Shown here: one piece after another, positions 1-64,000 of the stretch | Numbering within the stretch: position 1 is the stretch's first letter | How the letters are laid out: each line of letters begins with the position of its first letter | Source: Icerya purchasi | Taxonomy: Eukaryota > Arthropoda > Insecta > Hemiptera > Monophlebidae | Reading direction: 5' to 3' | DNA length: 64,000 nucleotides | Assembly: GCA_039619475.1 (NCBI GenBank) | Contig: CM077115.1 | Coordinates: forward strand, 480,016,400 to 480,080,399 | The notes under the pieces: generated by a model | Told to the model about the DNA's origin: nothing | Seen by the model: only the letters and a program-made list of their open reading frames with translations | Databases searched by the model: none | Position numbers and translations under genes: made by a program

Positions 1-1772
1 CTTGAAAGTATTTTCTATAAAGTTGAGACCGTATAAATTTATGGGGAAAAAGTAGATTAAGTTATTATTTTTTGTCCATTTATGAATATTTTGTTTCTGG
101 TTAATTGTATATTGAACGGAAAATTAGATGATAAAGCAAAAGGATACAACCTCAATTTGTGTAGCAGATAGAAAAAACAAGGCAACTTGTACTTGTGCTC
201 AGAAATGTTATTTAAACAGTAAAAAATATGAAGAAGAAAAGTAAATGGGCTCACTTGTAATTTTTTATTATCAGTTAATGTTGCATCTTAGTTTATAAAT
301 TCAACGGCAGGCCAATTTGAGTATAGTATTTTTGCTGTAAACATTGACAAATTTTTGATTTTCAGGACTAGAGAAAATTATAAAGATTTTCTATTTAATG
401 CTAATATATATTTTTTTGTTATTTTGAAAATTAACAGTTTTCAATATATTAATAGTGATTTTCCGCTATGCCAAACACTTGAAATAAAAAAAAAAAAAAA
501 AAAACATCTACTTATAATGAACTTTTTAGATTCGTAAAAAGTAGAAAATAGTGATAATAATTATGAAAAGTTTATCAGAAATTAAATTATTCGTACATTT
601 GAAATAATCAAAATCGATTTAGATTCTGGATTTTATTTGTAAGATTAGTTCGTAAGTTTTAATTCTGAAACCTTTTTGCTCGTATATTCGTATTTATTTT
701 CAGTATGTGCATGTAAAAATTGGAAAATAATTTTTTATCTAAATTATTTTTAACAAATAGGATTGGTTTTTAAGTGATTTAATTCATTATTAATTTTTTT
801 GTATTTTTTGTGATTTAGTAATTATTATATCATAAATAGCTATTTAAAAGAAAAAAAAAGTTAAAAAGTCGTCACCACTCAACTAAATCCATTTCTGAAC
901 TGAAACAGTCAGGATCAAAGTGATGGCTGGCACCTTTAACTGTATATTACAAAAGAAAAACATTAATACTTTAGGCTTTTTTTTTTTTTAATTTTTTATT
1001 TTCATAATTATAACAGTTGTTCTTGTCATTGTTCAAAGTATTTTGTACCTGAAAACGATTTTAAGGTTTTCATGAATAACAATAGTAAAATATAAATGTA
1101 TAAAGTGATAACTGCTCATTTCTTTGTGCAGTATCATTTGTAATATTTTTATTGCTTCTAATGATAAATGTTACCGTATTACCTAATATTTAAATTTATA
1201 TTGTTTACTTGTTCATCTCCAGATTATTTAAATTGATCTGTTTTGAAATTCAGTATCTGTTGTATGCATTTATTTCTTTTTCTTTTTTTTCCCTAATAGT
1301 TTCATTCAAAATTATAGCGAAAAAATGAAATGGAAAGCAACGTAAACATTTGATTATTAACAGAAATAATAGTTAAAAACAAAGAAAAAAAGTCAAATTC
1401 TCCATAAAACTGTATTTTTTAAATATCATATATTATAAAATATTTTTACGGGTATAATGCTTTACAATTTAAAATTAATTTAAGCAAAACTGCATATAAC
1501 GTATGTCTATACGATGAAAAAATTGAATGTCTTGAAAAAAAATTCGATTAAAATAAAAATAAAGAATTAGAAAATAAGACCAGTAAAATAAAATTATGAG
1601 GAACTTTGTTACTTTCTAAAAGCAATACTTAAAATTGGTTGATCAGATTTTAAACGTTTGGTTCTGTTAGAAAGTACGTTCAAAAACATGATATAACGGA
1701 TAAATTAAGTAGTACAAGTAAAACTTTTTTTAATATATTTTGTTATTTTATCTTGTGCCGCGTTTATTTTAG
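1..1772. other. Upstream AT-rich non-coding sequence (probable sno intron)
   Basis: This stretch runs up to the first recognisable sno exon. It is AT-rich with homopolymer runs, and its short open frames resemble nothing I know. The sequence just before 1773 is a normal pyrimidine-rich acceptor ending in AG, so I infer that the stretch is intron. The sno N-terminus is poorly conserved between insects, so a short diverged exon here could have been missed. Confidence 0.5.
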
Positions 1773-54137
<52,365 letters not shown>

Positions 54138-54159
54138 ATTAATCACGATTGTATACGTA

Positions 54160-54165
<6 letters not shown>

Positions 54166-54225
<60 letters not shown>

Positions 54226-54226
54226 A
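54166..54226. repeat. (AT)n microsatellite in sno 3' UTR
   Basis: About 30 AT dinucleotides interrupted once by a TTT, starting 29 bases after the sno stop codon. Confidence 0.95.
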
Positions 54227-55128
54227 TACAATACAAAACGCTTTAGCATTTATAGATGACGCAGGTAAATTCCAAAATAATTCTACAATTTTTGTTTTTT
54301 CTCATTTAGTCTTTCAGCGATTTAAGTATATATGATATACACCGTTGTGTAGCGATTTATGAATGTTGTCGTTACAGTCGATTAACGTAATATAAATTAA
54401 TGTTATTTAGTTATACAACCGCGAAACATGTACGTAAATGAATGCATTAGATGTTATTAATGCTTTAAAGGTACAATTCTGTATTTCGCTTTAATTTTAC
54501 GTATTTTAACTTTTTTTTTTTTTTTTTCTTTTTTATACTTTTAGTTTGAGTAATTTTTAATACTTATTATTACACGTAACACATATACACTACACACACG
54601 CGCGTTTTATTATTACTATTATTATCATTATAATTATTACTATTACTATTATTATAACTATTATTATTTAATATTACTATGATTATGATTACGATTATTA
54701 TTATTCTCTTTTTACTTTTTCAGCAATTTTTGATTTTTCCGATTCTTATTATTAGACTTAAAAAGCTTATTTATATAACAGACGGCGGTACATTGCTTTA
54801 AAAATGAGATTTTATGATAGTCGCTATTTTTTACTTTAAATATAATTTTAAAAATGAAAAAAATTCTCGTCCGGTAAATAATTTTCTGTCGTCTTCCTAT
54901 TTCTGATTTCCTATATTTCCTCAGTAAACTATTTTAAAATAAAAAAAAACGACGTTCACGTTAGTGTGTTACAACTTAATTTGTGCAATTAAAAAATGTT
55001 TCGTTTTATGATGTTTGTTTCCTTTTAACTTTTTATGATTATTACTAAATTTTGTAAAATGTTTAATTCGTATCAGCATAGTACGAATACCGAAGAATGA
55101 ATTTTTCTGTGTTTGAATTCGCTAACTA

Positions 55129-55134
55129 AATAAA
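55129..55134 (+). promoter_or_regulatory. Candidate AATAAA poly(A) signal for sno
   Basis: The hexamer AATAAA lies about 1 kb after the stop. In DNA this AT-rich the hexamer is expected often by chance, and I saw no supporting GU-rich element strong enough to prefer it. Confidence 0.25.
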
Positions 55135-55349
55135 AAATTAAAAAAACATTTTACTCTTTTTGTTGTACGAACTTATACGGCTAAAAGTTTTTATTCGCAT
55201 ATAGTTCGGGTGAAATTGGCTTATTTTTAACATTGTAATGCGTGTATTGTTCATCTAGAAAGTCGACCAAATAAAAAATATTTAAAATTTAATAATCCGT
55301 TTGTCTATAAAATTAAAAATTTTCGGAATCGTAAGTATAAAAGTAGGCA

Positions 55350-55880
55350 TAGGTAACTCCGGACACAGTTACATCATTGGAAATATATCCGCGTTTGGAC
55401 ACAGCCGGATATATCTCTGACGATGTGATTTAATATATCTCAACTCCGGAAGATGTTACACAATGAAAATGTCATTCCCGACACAGTCGGATTTATCTCT
55501 CTGTCGGGGTCATTTAATATATCTCAAATCCGAAATGCGATTGACGTCGTGTTCATAGATTGCAGTATAGGAGGTAATAGTGATGGTGTTCTTTAATATT
55601 TTCAAATCTGGATCAGTAATGTGATCTACGAATTTAATGCCAACTGTTATTTAACGCGGTGTGAACTAGATATTCTATCAGAGAGAGAAAAAAAAAATGC
55701 TGGTAAATCGGAATTGCGCGAAACAAATGTGCATCGTGTTCAGGGACGTTCTGTTGCTTTGTGCGTTCCGAGTACTACGGGGAGTTAGAGTTGAGAAGCG
55801 GATATATATCCGCAGTCGGAAAGGACACATATATGTCCAATTCCTCTAGCGGAGTTGATTTGCGCGTCTCTAATTAACAA
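55350..55880. repeat. Diverged tandem repeat / possible DNA element
   Basis: Two units near 55396-55447 and 55478-55530 share GACACAG(C/T)CGGAT(A/T)TATCTCT and TCATTTAATATATCTCAA-like sequence, with partial pieces (GGACACAG near 55361, CGGATATATATCCGC near 55800). The edges AACTCC near 55353 and GGAGTT near 55851 may be inverted ends. It has no coding frame. Confidence 0.5.
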
Positions 55881-58800
55881 CCATAGCGCAAATTTCAGAT
55901 AAATACCGAAAATGAACTATAGACTGCTTAATGATTCACCCCATAAACCTGTTTCATTAAATTTAAAAAATATTTACTAAATGTTTTTCCCCGTTTCAGG
56001 CAGAATTTAATATTCGTGCGTTATTTTTAGACATTTTACACGAAAACTAAAAGTATACAACTGCTTTAGTTTTTTCTATGAGAAAAAAGAATATCGAGTC
56101 AGCTATTGTACGACATTTGGGGCAAAATCTATAAAATCAATAGTTAAAATGTCAAATAAAAACCCGTAAGTAACTTTATAATTTGAATTGAACAATTAAT
56201 ATTCGTTGTAACTTTTTGGTCTGAAATTACTTTACAGAATGCATTAAAAATTAAAAATTTATGTTTTCGTATTGTCTCCTAGGAAAAATATAAAGCTTGT
56301 TTATCTACAATATTTTAATCATTTCATTTCTTTGACAAAACTTTCGGGGTTAGCGAAAAGTTCAAAAAAGGGCGAAAAAAGACACGTCTCCTCTTTACGG
56401 CGCGACAAGTAAGATTATAAATATGTACATAAGTGGATATTTTTTTAGTTTGGAACATTCGGGTCTCTAATTTCAAATTAGGCCTGCGCTGAAACCTCGA
56501 AATTTTGTTACATAAATTTCCCCCCCGAACGTGTGATATATCGATGAAAAAGTCGCTATTTCATAGAAATTAAACCGTATTTCATTATTTGTTTTTAAAA
56601 TTTTGTCTAACTATTCATCAATTGACGCCTAAATATAAAACATAGGTTAATAAGAATAAAGTCTATCGATAATTATTAAGGTTTTTTTTTTTTTTTGTAG
56701 AAAACAGAAATAGAACGGCAACCTAGAGTTTAAGTAATTCGAAATACGATTATTACGAATACAAATAAATTATTCACGTATATATTACGAAGATTTTTAT
56801 TTTTTTATTTTTAAACGCAACTACTAAGGGTGCTGTTTTAGGGAGTCATGATTCGAAGTGGAATGTATCTAGTAACAATTAAGGGGATACATAAACGCTA
56901 GAAGGCAAGCATGAATGAAAAATAGGTGTAAATGAAGAGACAGAAAAGGCTTAAACCGCTGTTATAAATAAAACAGAGACCTATTTTACATCATCGCTCG
57001 ATATTCCTTTGAAATAACGATTTTGCTGTGAAGTATAAACAAATAGCCTTTTGATGCGTACATTTCAGCGTTCCGTTAGTAACAAACAGATAATAAAGAT
57101 GATTAATATTAATAACTGTTCAAATTCTTTATCCAATGTTTTTTTTATTTAATGTGTAGTCAGACATATTTAAAAAGTTATAAACTTATAGCTATCCAAT
57201 ATTTAAAACGTATCATAAACGAATCGAATTTGGTTCGATTTCTTTTTCTAGTCGTATTTAGCGAGTTTATTTGGTGATATGGTCTTTGAAGTTTCTTTTA
57301 TCATCTATGATTTTGATTATATGTAGTGATTGCATTCGTTATATTTGTGTATATATGTATATATATAAATAAATATATATATATATATATATCGTTTTTA
57401 AAATTTTGTTACATCATATTACAGTAGTGGGAATAATATTTTTTTTTTATTACAATGTAATAAAATAGTAAAATTTGCAGGTGGTAAAATCATTAACGAA
57501 GCTTTCTAAGTTTTAAAAAATTTCAAAAAAAAAGCAATAAAATCACAAAAATATTTAAACACATAAAAATACACATTTGCGAGAATGCTAAGTGAAAAAT
57601 ACAGGATATTACAAACTTAAAATTGAATATTTTTGTTTTGAATTGAGTATTATGTAAATGTAAATTATGGTTATCTTTAACTTATACGGAATCCTCAGCG
57701 CATGAAACATCGTGCTTAACGACTGACACACTTTTTCCCCCGTTACATTCGTGCGCTAAATTTTCATTTACTTTTGGCTAAAACATAATTTTCATCCGAC
57801 TCCATTCTTAATTTCGCTATGATCAGTTCGAAAAAGTTTTATTGAAGTACAAATTTTAAAATGTTTTCCTAGTGCAAGCAGATGAAAATATACGCATAGG
57901 CATGATATGGAAACGTGTGAACTAACGGCACTGCGTACGTTACAAGCACATATAGTAGGTAGAGAAATCTTTAGTTATTCAAAAATAATTTTTTCTGTGA
58001 AAGTGTGGTAAAAACGAAAAAGTTATTAAAGAAATATACGGGTTTAAATGTTTTAAAGCGCCGATCTGAGTTGTTAATGCGTAGATAAGTTCTATGTCAT
58101 ACGTATGGGAAGTATATTAATTTTTTCGCTACACATTTTGAATTAAATACTGATTTCATGATTATCCGTAGGTACCGGTATAATTCTCTGTTTTCACAAG
58201 CTTCTGTGTGATCTTGATTTTAATGAATTTCCTATACACCGATTTAACATTTAGTAAAAGGAAGACCGCATTACTCTTACTATATACTACCTGTGGCAAA
58301 AAATGTCGATAAAGACGATTTGGCCATCTGCAGAACTCGGTTTTATTTCAATCACGGCAATAGAGCTACTTTTGATTTTCACGATTGTATAACTACCGTT
58401 GTTTCTCCCGGTTAAGCAATGTGGTTTGAAGCAGTTTAAAATCGAGTTGATGTCTTGCAGCATTTTCGTTTCTTATTTTTGTAAATCGATTTAAATAAAA
58501 AAAATTAAAACAAACCCATCAGCATTCAGAAAAGTTTCATGTTCATATTGAAGAATTAAGAAATATGACGAATTAGTGCGCTTTTTTTCTCGAAACAAAC
58601 ATTCTTTAGGAAAAACAAGTTACAGCCGGAGCACTGCGTTAATTTTATCTTAATTATAAAAAATAAAAAGGAAAAGAAAAAAAAAAACTTACGGATATAC
58701 CATATTATTGACAGAAAAAACTTCTTCTCGTTATGATCTAAAACTATAACCGATGAAATCTCAAAGCAAAACTAATATACACAGAAAACCCCCACAGTAC

Positions 58801-60940
58801 AAAACACACTTAATTCCTCATTATCTTAATTAATTTTTCTCATAATTAAAAAAATTATTTTGGATTCTACTTACACGTATATTCTTATAAAAAGGACAAC
58901 TTCTTGTTATAATCAGTTTTTATTATAACAAACATGTCATTTTCAAAGAACGTGTTCCGTTATAATCATTTCATGATTCTTCGTAAAGCTTGATAAACGT
59001 TGGACGCGCACTAAAGCATTATGAAACGCGATCGATTTCTGCAACTTGCCACGTTTACAAAATTTCGAAGAGAGTATTAGAAAATTTTACTAAAATATAA
59101 TGGATAAATTTATTACGAAAAAAACATATATTTATTAAAAATAACATACCGACGTATTTCGGAACAAGTACTCCATTTTCTATGGGACGACTAATTACAT
59201 AGTATAAAATTCATAGTCGATCTTCTAAACTTGAAATAAACATTAAAAATAGAAATATTCATCACTGATACAGCAAACAGTACTGAAATGTATATAACAA
59301 TATTACTTGTAAGCTTAAAACCACCAGCTAAAAATAATATAAAGAGTGCAAACGAATAGGTGGCAGAATTTACTCTATGTTCTTTTTTAAACATCTATGA
59401 AATTACTTCTGTTACCTTTTTTCGTATTTCTTTTTGTCATTTTTAGTTGATGATCGTTTACATTCAAGAAAATATAACTATATTGTATTCATTTCAGTAA
59501 TATTGGCAATGAACATTTACTTTTAGCGGTGAGTACTTGCTCCAGAAAAACATGCGAGCGTGTTACTTTTTTAAAAAATATACCTGTTTCTTAGGCAATA
59601 AAATTATCCATAGTATTACAGATTCGGGAATACATTAGCGTAATAATAATAAATAAATTTCCCGTGAAAATCAGCGGAAGGGAGTAAACTATACTACATT
59701 TTAAGATCATTCGAACACAAATGGCAACGTGTGCGTTTATATTCGTTCTACTAGTTATAACGCATACGTGTAAATGAAATATATAATTTCTAGTCGAATG
59801 TAATTGTAAGAAATTTGCAAGATCGGAAATCATAACATTCGCTTAAAGTGAACAGAACAATGATAATAAACATTGGATAATTTATCGTTACTATTTTTGT
59901 CTTTAATTATGTGACACTGAGAAATTTTTTTTAATGAAATAGAATCATGTTTTTTTTTCTCGCAATTAACGCATGAAATATTGCGGTAAATTAATCTGTT
60001 CTGTATATAAAGCAACAATAGTGGTTTTTCCGAGTTTTTTTTTATGAAAATTTGAAAAAAACGATTTTTTCCCTCAACGTGTAAACTAATAACGAAGTCT
60101 CAGAAGCGTTTACATGTTTATTAATGAATTAACGTATACATGCGTATTATTTACCGTCGATATTTTACAAACATGGCAAAATATAATCGCAACAGAAAAA
60201 AATGTAAACTTCCGAAGCTGTTCATTTGCCCTGATTTATTCTGCATGATCGCAATCTCCTCCTCCACTTTATTTCTCTAATTTACAAAATAAAAATACTT
60301 TGTCGATAAATTAAAAATAAAATATCCGATAAAAAATTTCGCAACAGCATAACCATCAGAATAATGCAAGTGAGCAAGATCTTGATCCCTTTTTAATCAA
60401 TGCCCGTGTTTACTTTTTTTTTCTTTCTTTTTTTAACGTAAAAATCGCAATTAATTTCCGAATATCAAAATCACGTCATGGTCTGTTCCGTTTGCATGTC
60501 TTGCGGTGTCAAATCGTTGCGTTGTCATAAAGCAAGGTCCTGCAAATATAAAGTACGAAAATTAGTCGATTAAATATTTGATACGATTGCAATTGCTATA
60601 GTTTCACAATAGTTATTCCGAAACGCGTGTTCGTTTAATTTTGTGAAATTATGTATTTTTATAATCGTAATTGTATATGTAAGTTGTTTAATATTATTTT
60701 ATGAAAAGTCACCGTTTCAAAGTAAGAATTATAAAAAATTTCCGTCTAAAAATTTATTTCACGATCGTTTAAAAAAAAAAGAAAATTCTAGCAAACGTAA
60801 TACAATGGATAATATTAATCGCCTTTTTTTCTGCTGATTTCTCACGATAAAGGAGTAACGCGAAGAGTTATCACCTATAATTTGTGCAAAATAAGGACAT
60901 TTCGTTAAAATAAAAAGCCACGAACAATAATATGGGGCAT
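55881..60940. other. Intergenic AT-rich sequence without recognised genes
   Basis: No open frame here resembles a known protein, and I recognise no repeat family. It contains T runs, a TA tract near 57350-57393 and ordinary AT-rich DNA. Confidence 0.6.
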
Positions 60941-63900
60941 TTCACGTCAATTGTCCCAGCGCCAAAACGCTTACTTTTCAACTGATGATTACGTTACTAA
61001 GAATTATACGCAAAAAATAACGACAACACATTTTCGATGTACTTTTTTCCTCGGCTTTCCAATGAAATCATTCGCCCTTTTTTAGAAATGTGCCTTATTA
61101 ACCTCAAACAAAAACACAAAACGTGTTATACTCGTATCTTTAAAAAGGCATTTTTAATATTTTCTTAAATACTCTAGATAGAAAGAGGAGGGGTTTTTTA
61201 CGCCGATGTAGCAAATTTTCAGAGTGCGGTTTTTCTTTTTCTTTTATGAGATAATATTGAACGCCAAAATAAAGACGGACCGCCGCTGCGGCGCGCGGCT
61301 CAGCGTAACGCAAAATGTTTATCGGGTTTTCTAATATCTATTTGACGTTGTTTAGATTGTGGTTACCTTACGTTTATCTATGTAGTTATACAGATTATCG
61401 TCGTTGTGATTGTGCTAAATAACAAGAACGAGCGTCGTCGAAAGCGCGTATTACTCTTTATGAACATCGAAAAACTTGAGCTTATGGTATAACTTTGAAA
61501 ATTAATTTAACTTTATTATTATAGATTAATTATTTGTTATTTTTTATTTAACGCTATATTCGGTTTTTCAATCAAGATGCAGTAATCCGTTTGGTAAAGT
61601 GATCTCATCCTATATTAACTCGTCGAAACAGTTGTTTCAACTTTCCCACATCTAAAAACGATAAGAATATTCATTGATACCAGAAACAGCAAAAATTTGT
61701 AATAATTGTAGAACTCAAATTTATAAACGTAAATCAGATTCATCTATTCTCGACGCAAAAAAAAAAAAAAAAATGAAAGTAGACTATATCGATGAATACC
61801 ACAAAGCTATTTTAGAAAATATTGGAAAAAATCTTTCCGAATCTACATCGAAGAAAGACAGAATCTTATTGCTTACTCTTGTTCCAGAATTTTGGTCTCG
61901 TCGTGATTTAATGACAGAGTTTAAATGAGACTGAATATGAAGCTCAACAAGCCAGAAAATTATTCGATGAATTTGAAATACCTTCAGTGCCTGAGGAGGA
62001 GAAAAAGATAAAGTACTTCCAGCTGAAACTGTAATTTTAGTTAAAAATTATTACGAAAACGATAATATCAGTCGAGTTATGCCAGGTATGAAAGACCATG
62101 TATCTAATTGTAGCAGGAAGATGGTACACGAAAACACGCTCAAAAAAGATTACTTATTGTCAATTTGAATGAAATTTGCAATTTGTTTAAAAAAGAAAAT
62201 CCCCATGTTAAGATAGGGTTTACAAATTTTACACAACTAAAGTCACAAAACTGTGTTATATGTAGCTGGAGAAGTGTAATGGTATACATAATGTATGTAT
62301 CTGCATTCACCATGAAAACATCCGACTTATGTTTGAAGCTGTTAATAATAACAAGTTTAACCGAAGATACTCAACTGCCACTTAAAAATTGTAAAAAAAA
62401 CGTTAACAAAGCAATAGTATGCAGTAAACGGCAAGGTAAATGTTTTTTAGGAAATTGTTTACATTGTCCTAATACGCAGATATTACGAGAATATCTCTTG
62501 GAATGTTTTGACAAAAAGAACATTCAATATGAATCGTGATTTCAAGCAGATTCGGAGTACTACAATTGCATCTAAGACAACACGCACGAATTTGTAGATT
62601 TATTAGGAGAAAAATTAATGAAATTTAAGACTTGCGATTTTTTAGTTAAAAAACATTTTTTTTTTGTAAATAACCTGAAAAAAAATCATCAAGTAGAAGA
62701 ATTTATAGTATTTTTTGATTTTGCGGAAAATTATGCCTTCGTGATACAAAGTACAATATTGGAACAATAACCAGGCAACTATTTTCACGGCTTTATGGTT
62801 TCTTTTAGGGAGAATAATGAACTTTCACATAAAAGCATTGCTGTAATTTCTGATAATCTAAAAACCATGATACACGATTGTGGTTTATGAATATCAAAAA
62901 AAACTGTAATTAAATACCTTGAAATTGAAAATTTACAGTAAAAAACGTATACTATTTAACCGATGGAGCAGCTCAGCGTTTTAAAAATAAAAGTAGTTTT
63001 CAAAATCTTCTTTATCATGCAAAAGATTTCTACATTCAAGCTGAATCGCACTTTTTTCCTACCGCTGACGGCAAAGGTGCATGTGATGGCATCGGCGCAA
63101 ATGTAAAAAGAGGTGCAAGAAAAAGCAAGTCTACAACTTTCTTCAAACCCAATTTTAACAGCATTACCAACTGGACAACTGATTATTGTAAAGAAACTAA
63201 AGTTTTTTTTACAGTAACAAGGAATCTTATGAAAATACTCTTTTAGAACTAAAAACAAGAATGGATAAAACTAAAATTGTACCCGGGTACTTTACAGGGC
63301 ACCATTCTGTTATTCCGCTCGATGAAAATAAACTACAGCTTAAAAGAACATTTCTGAGTTTGAATGGTCAAGTGTTTTTCTGAAACAAACCACTAAAAAA
63401 GAAAGTAAAGATAAAACTAATTCATACTGTTTAACAAAAAAATATTTATCTACAAACAGAAAGACAATTTTAAAAACGACGAAAACAAATAAGTTTCTGT
63501 AAATACACATTATGTAATTATATTGTAAAAATGTATAAAGAATGTTTCAGTGTATAAATAAATAATATATAATTACGTGTGGTAGAATTAATTATTTAGT
63601 AAACATTATTGATGGAAAACACGCTGTGCCGCGCGTCGGTGCGTCTTTATTTTGGCGTTCAATATTAATTCGTAGAAGAAAAAAAAACACACTCTGAAAA
63701 TTTGCTACATCGACGTAAAAAACCCTCCTCTTTCGATCTAGAGTATTTAAGAAAATATTAAAATTGCCTTTTTAAAGATGTAACACTTTTTGCGTTTTTT
63801 TGAGGTTAAAAGGGCATATTTTCGAAAAAGAGCGAATGATTTCATTGGAAAGCTGAGGAAAAAATACATCGAAAACGTATTGTCGTTATTTTTTGCGTAT

Positions 63901-63961
63901 GATTCTCAGTAACATAATCACGAGTTTGTAATGTGTCCATTACACGGGACAAATAAAATTC
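60941..63961 (+). mobile_element. DNA transposon with long terminal inverted repeats, about 3 kb, degraded
   Basis: The left arm (about 60941-61306) and right arm (about 63621-63961) are inverted copies. Examples are GAACGCCAAAATAAAGACG on the left versus CGTCTTTATTTTGGCGTTC on the right, ACTCTAGAT versus ATCTAGAGT, and GCAAAAAATAACGACAA versus TTGTCGTTATTTTTTGC. Arms are about 340-365 bp and clearly diverged. The exact outer ends and the target duplication are not resolved. The interior holds one broken transposase-like gene. Confidence 0.8.
61674..63382 (+). pseudogene. Broken transposase-like gene of an uncharacterised arthropod/cnidarian family
   Basis: Translating across frames gives, in order: a Cys pair ICNNCRTQIYKR; a coiled Lys-rich part; ISRVMPGMKDHVS; a HVKIGFTNFTQLKSQNCVIC block; DFAENYAFVIQ; KSIAVISDNL; YYLTDGAAQRFKN; HFFPTADGKGACDGIGANVK; and VPGYFTGHHSVIPLDENK before TGA. 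I know this arrangement (MPGxKD, KIGFSKFxxLRP, DFAENY, SDGxAxQYKN, HGKxxCDGIGGTVKR) from many uncharacterised proteins in insects and Hydra. The acidic residues in DFAENY, VISD and TDG are plausible catalytic positions, but that is inference. At least four frameshifts or stops break it (after 61928, near 62010, near 62160 and around 62540-62950). I cannot name its superfamily. Confidence 0.6.
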
Positions 63962-64000
63962 GGAGAAAAATAAAATAAAAAACATAATTTAGAATAAATG
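63962..64000. other. Flank of the transposon at window end
   Basis: AT-rich; too short to assign. Confidence 0.4.

Larger units (their letters stand above)
54138..55134 (+). other. Probable sno 3' UTR
   Basis: AT-rich sequence with a TA microsatellite directly after the stop (54166-54226) and an ATT/ATTACT-rich stretch (about 54607-54710). The extent is inferred only from the possible poly(A) signal at 55129-55134. Confidence 0.35.

Overview
The window is AT-rich animal DNA, most likely from an insect. The grounds are the intron-rich gene it carries and the insect-type repeats: a maT-like mariner, a Helitron, RTE-like LINEs and a tRNA-headed SINE. A hemipteran would fit the repeat style, but that is only an impression and no species can be assigned. 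It is not bacterial: there are no operons, and most long reading frames are random or low-complexity.

One host gene dominates. It is the + strand orthologue of strawberry notch (sno; SBNO1/SBNO2 in vertebrates), a nuclear DExH-type P-loop NTPase/helicase-like protein linked in Drosophila to Notch and EGFR signalling. I read 21 exons between 1773 and 54137. The splice phases join without a break into 1,149 codons plus a TAA stop. The family's ETYADYMPSK segment, Walker [15 protein letters not shown] box and GRTHRSNQ helicase motif are all present. The poorly conserved N-terminus must lie upstream of the window or in exons too short or diverged to recognise in 1-1772.

The roughly 49 kb of intron is mostly transposon debris. 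Intron 1 (1867-8679) holds a decayed RTE-like LINE and two large foldback palindromes. Intron 4 holds a nearly perfect 363-bp palindrome, and intron 5 another foldback. Intron 8 (20092-29302) carries a nested cluster: an unclassified repeat, a small Helitron with an OTU-like fragment, a TA microsatellite, and a 1.3-kb maT-type mariner with an open transposase frame whose first catalytic Asp is Asn. It also holds one of two copies of a tRNA-derived SINE. Later introns carry LINE tails, an RNase H remnant, a second maT relic, a DD34D mariner relic, the second SINE copy and many microsatellites.

Downstream of sno, 54138-60940 has no recognisable gene. It holds a probable 3' UTR, an AT/ATT-rich tract and a diverged tandem repeat. 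Between about 60941 and 63961 lies a roughly 3-kb DNA transposon with 340-365-bp terminal inverted repeats and a broken coding region of a family I know only as widespread and uncharacterised.

I found no rRNA gene, no functional tRNA gene, no CRISPR array and no clearly new biological system. The most notable items are the foldback repeats inside a transcribed gene, the nested Helitron/maT cluster, the large-TIR transposon, and an unexplained coding-like segment at 44837-44971.
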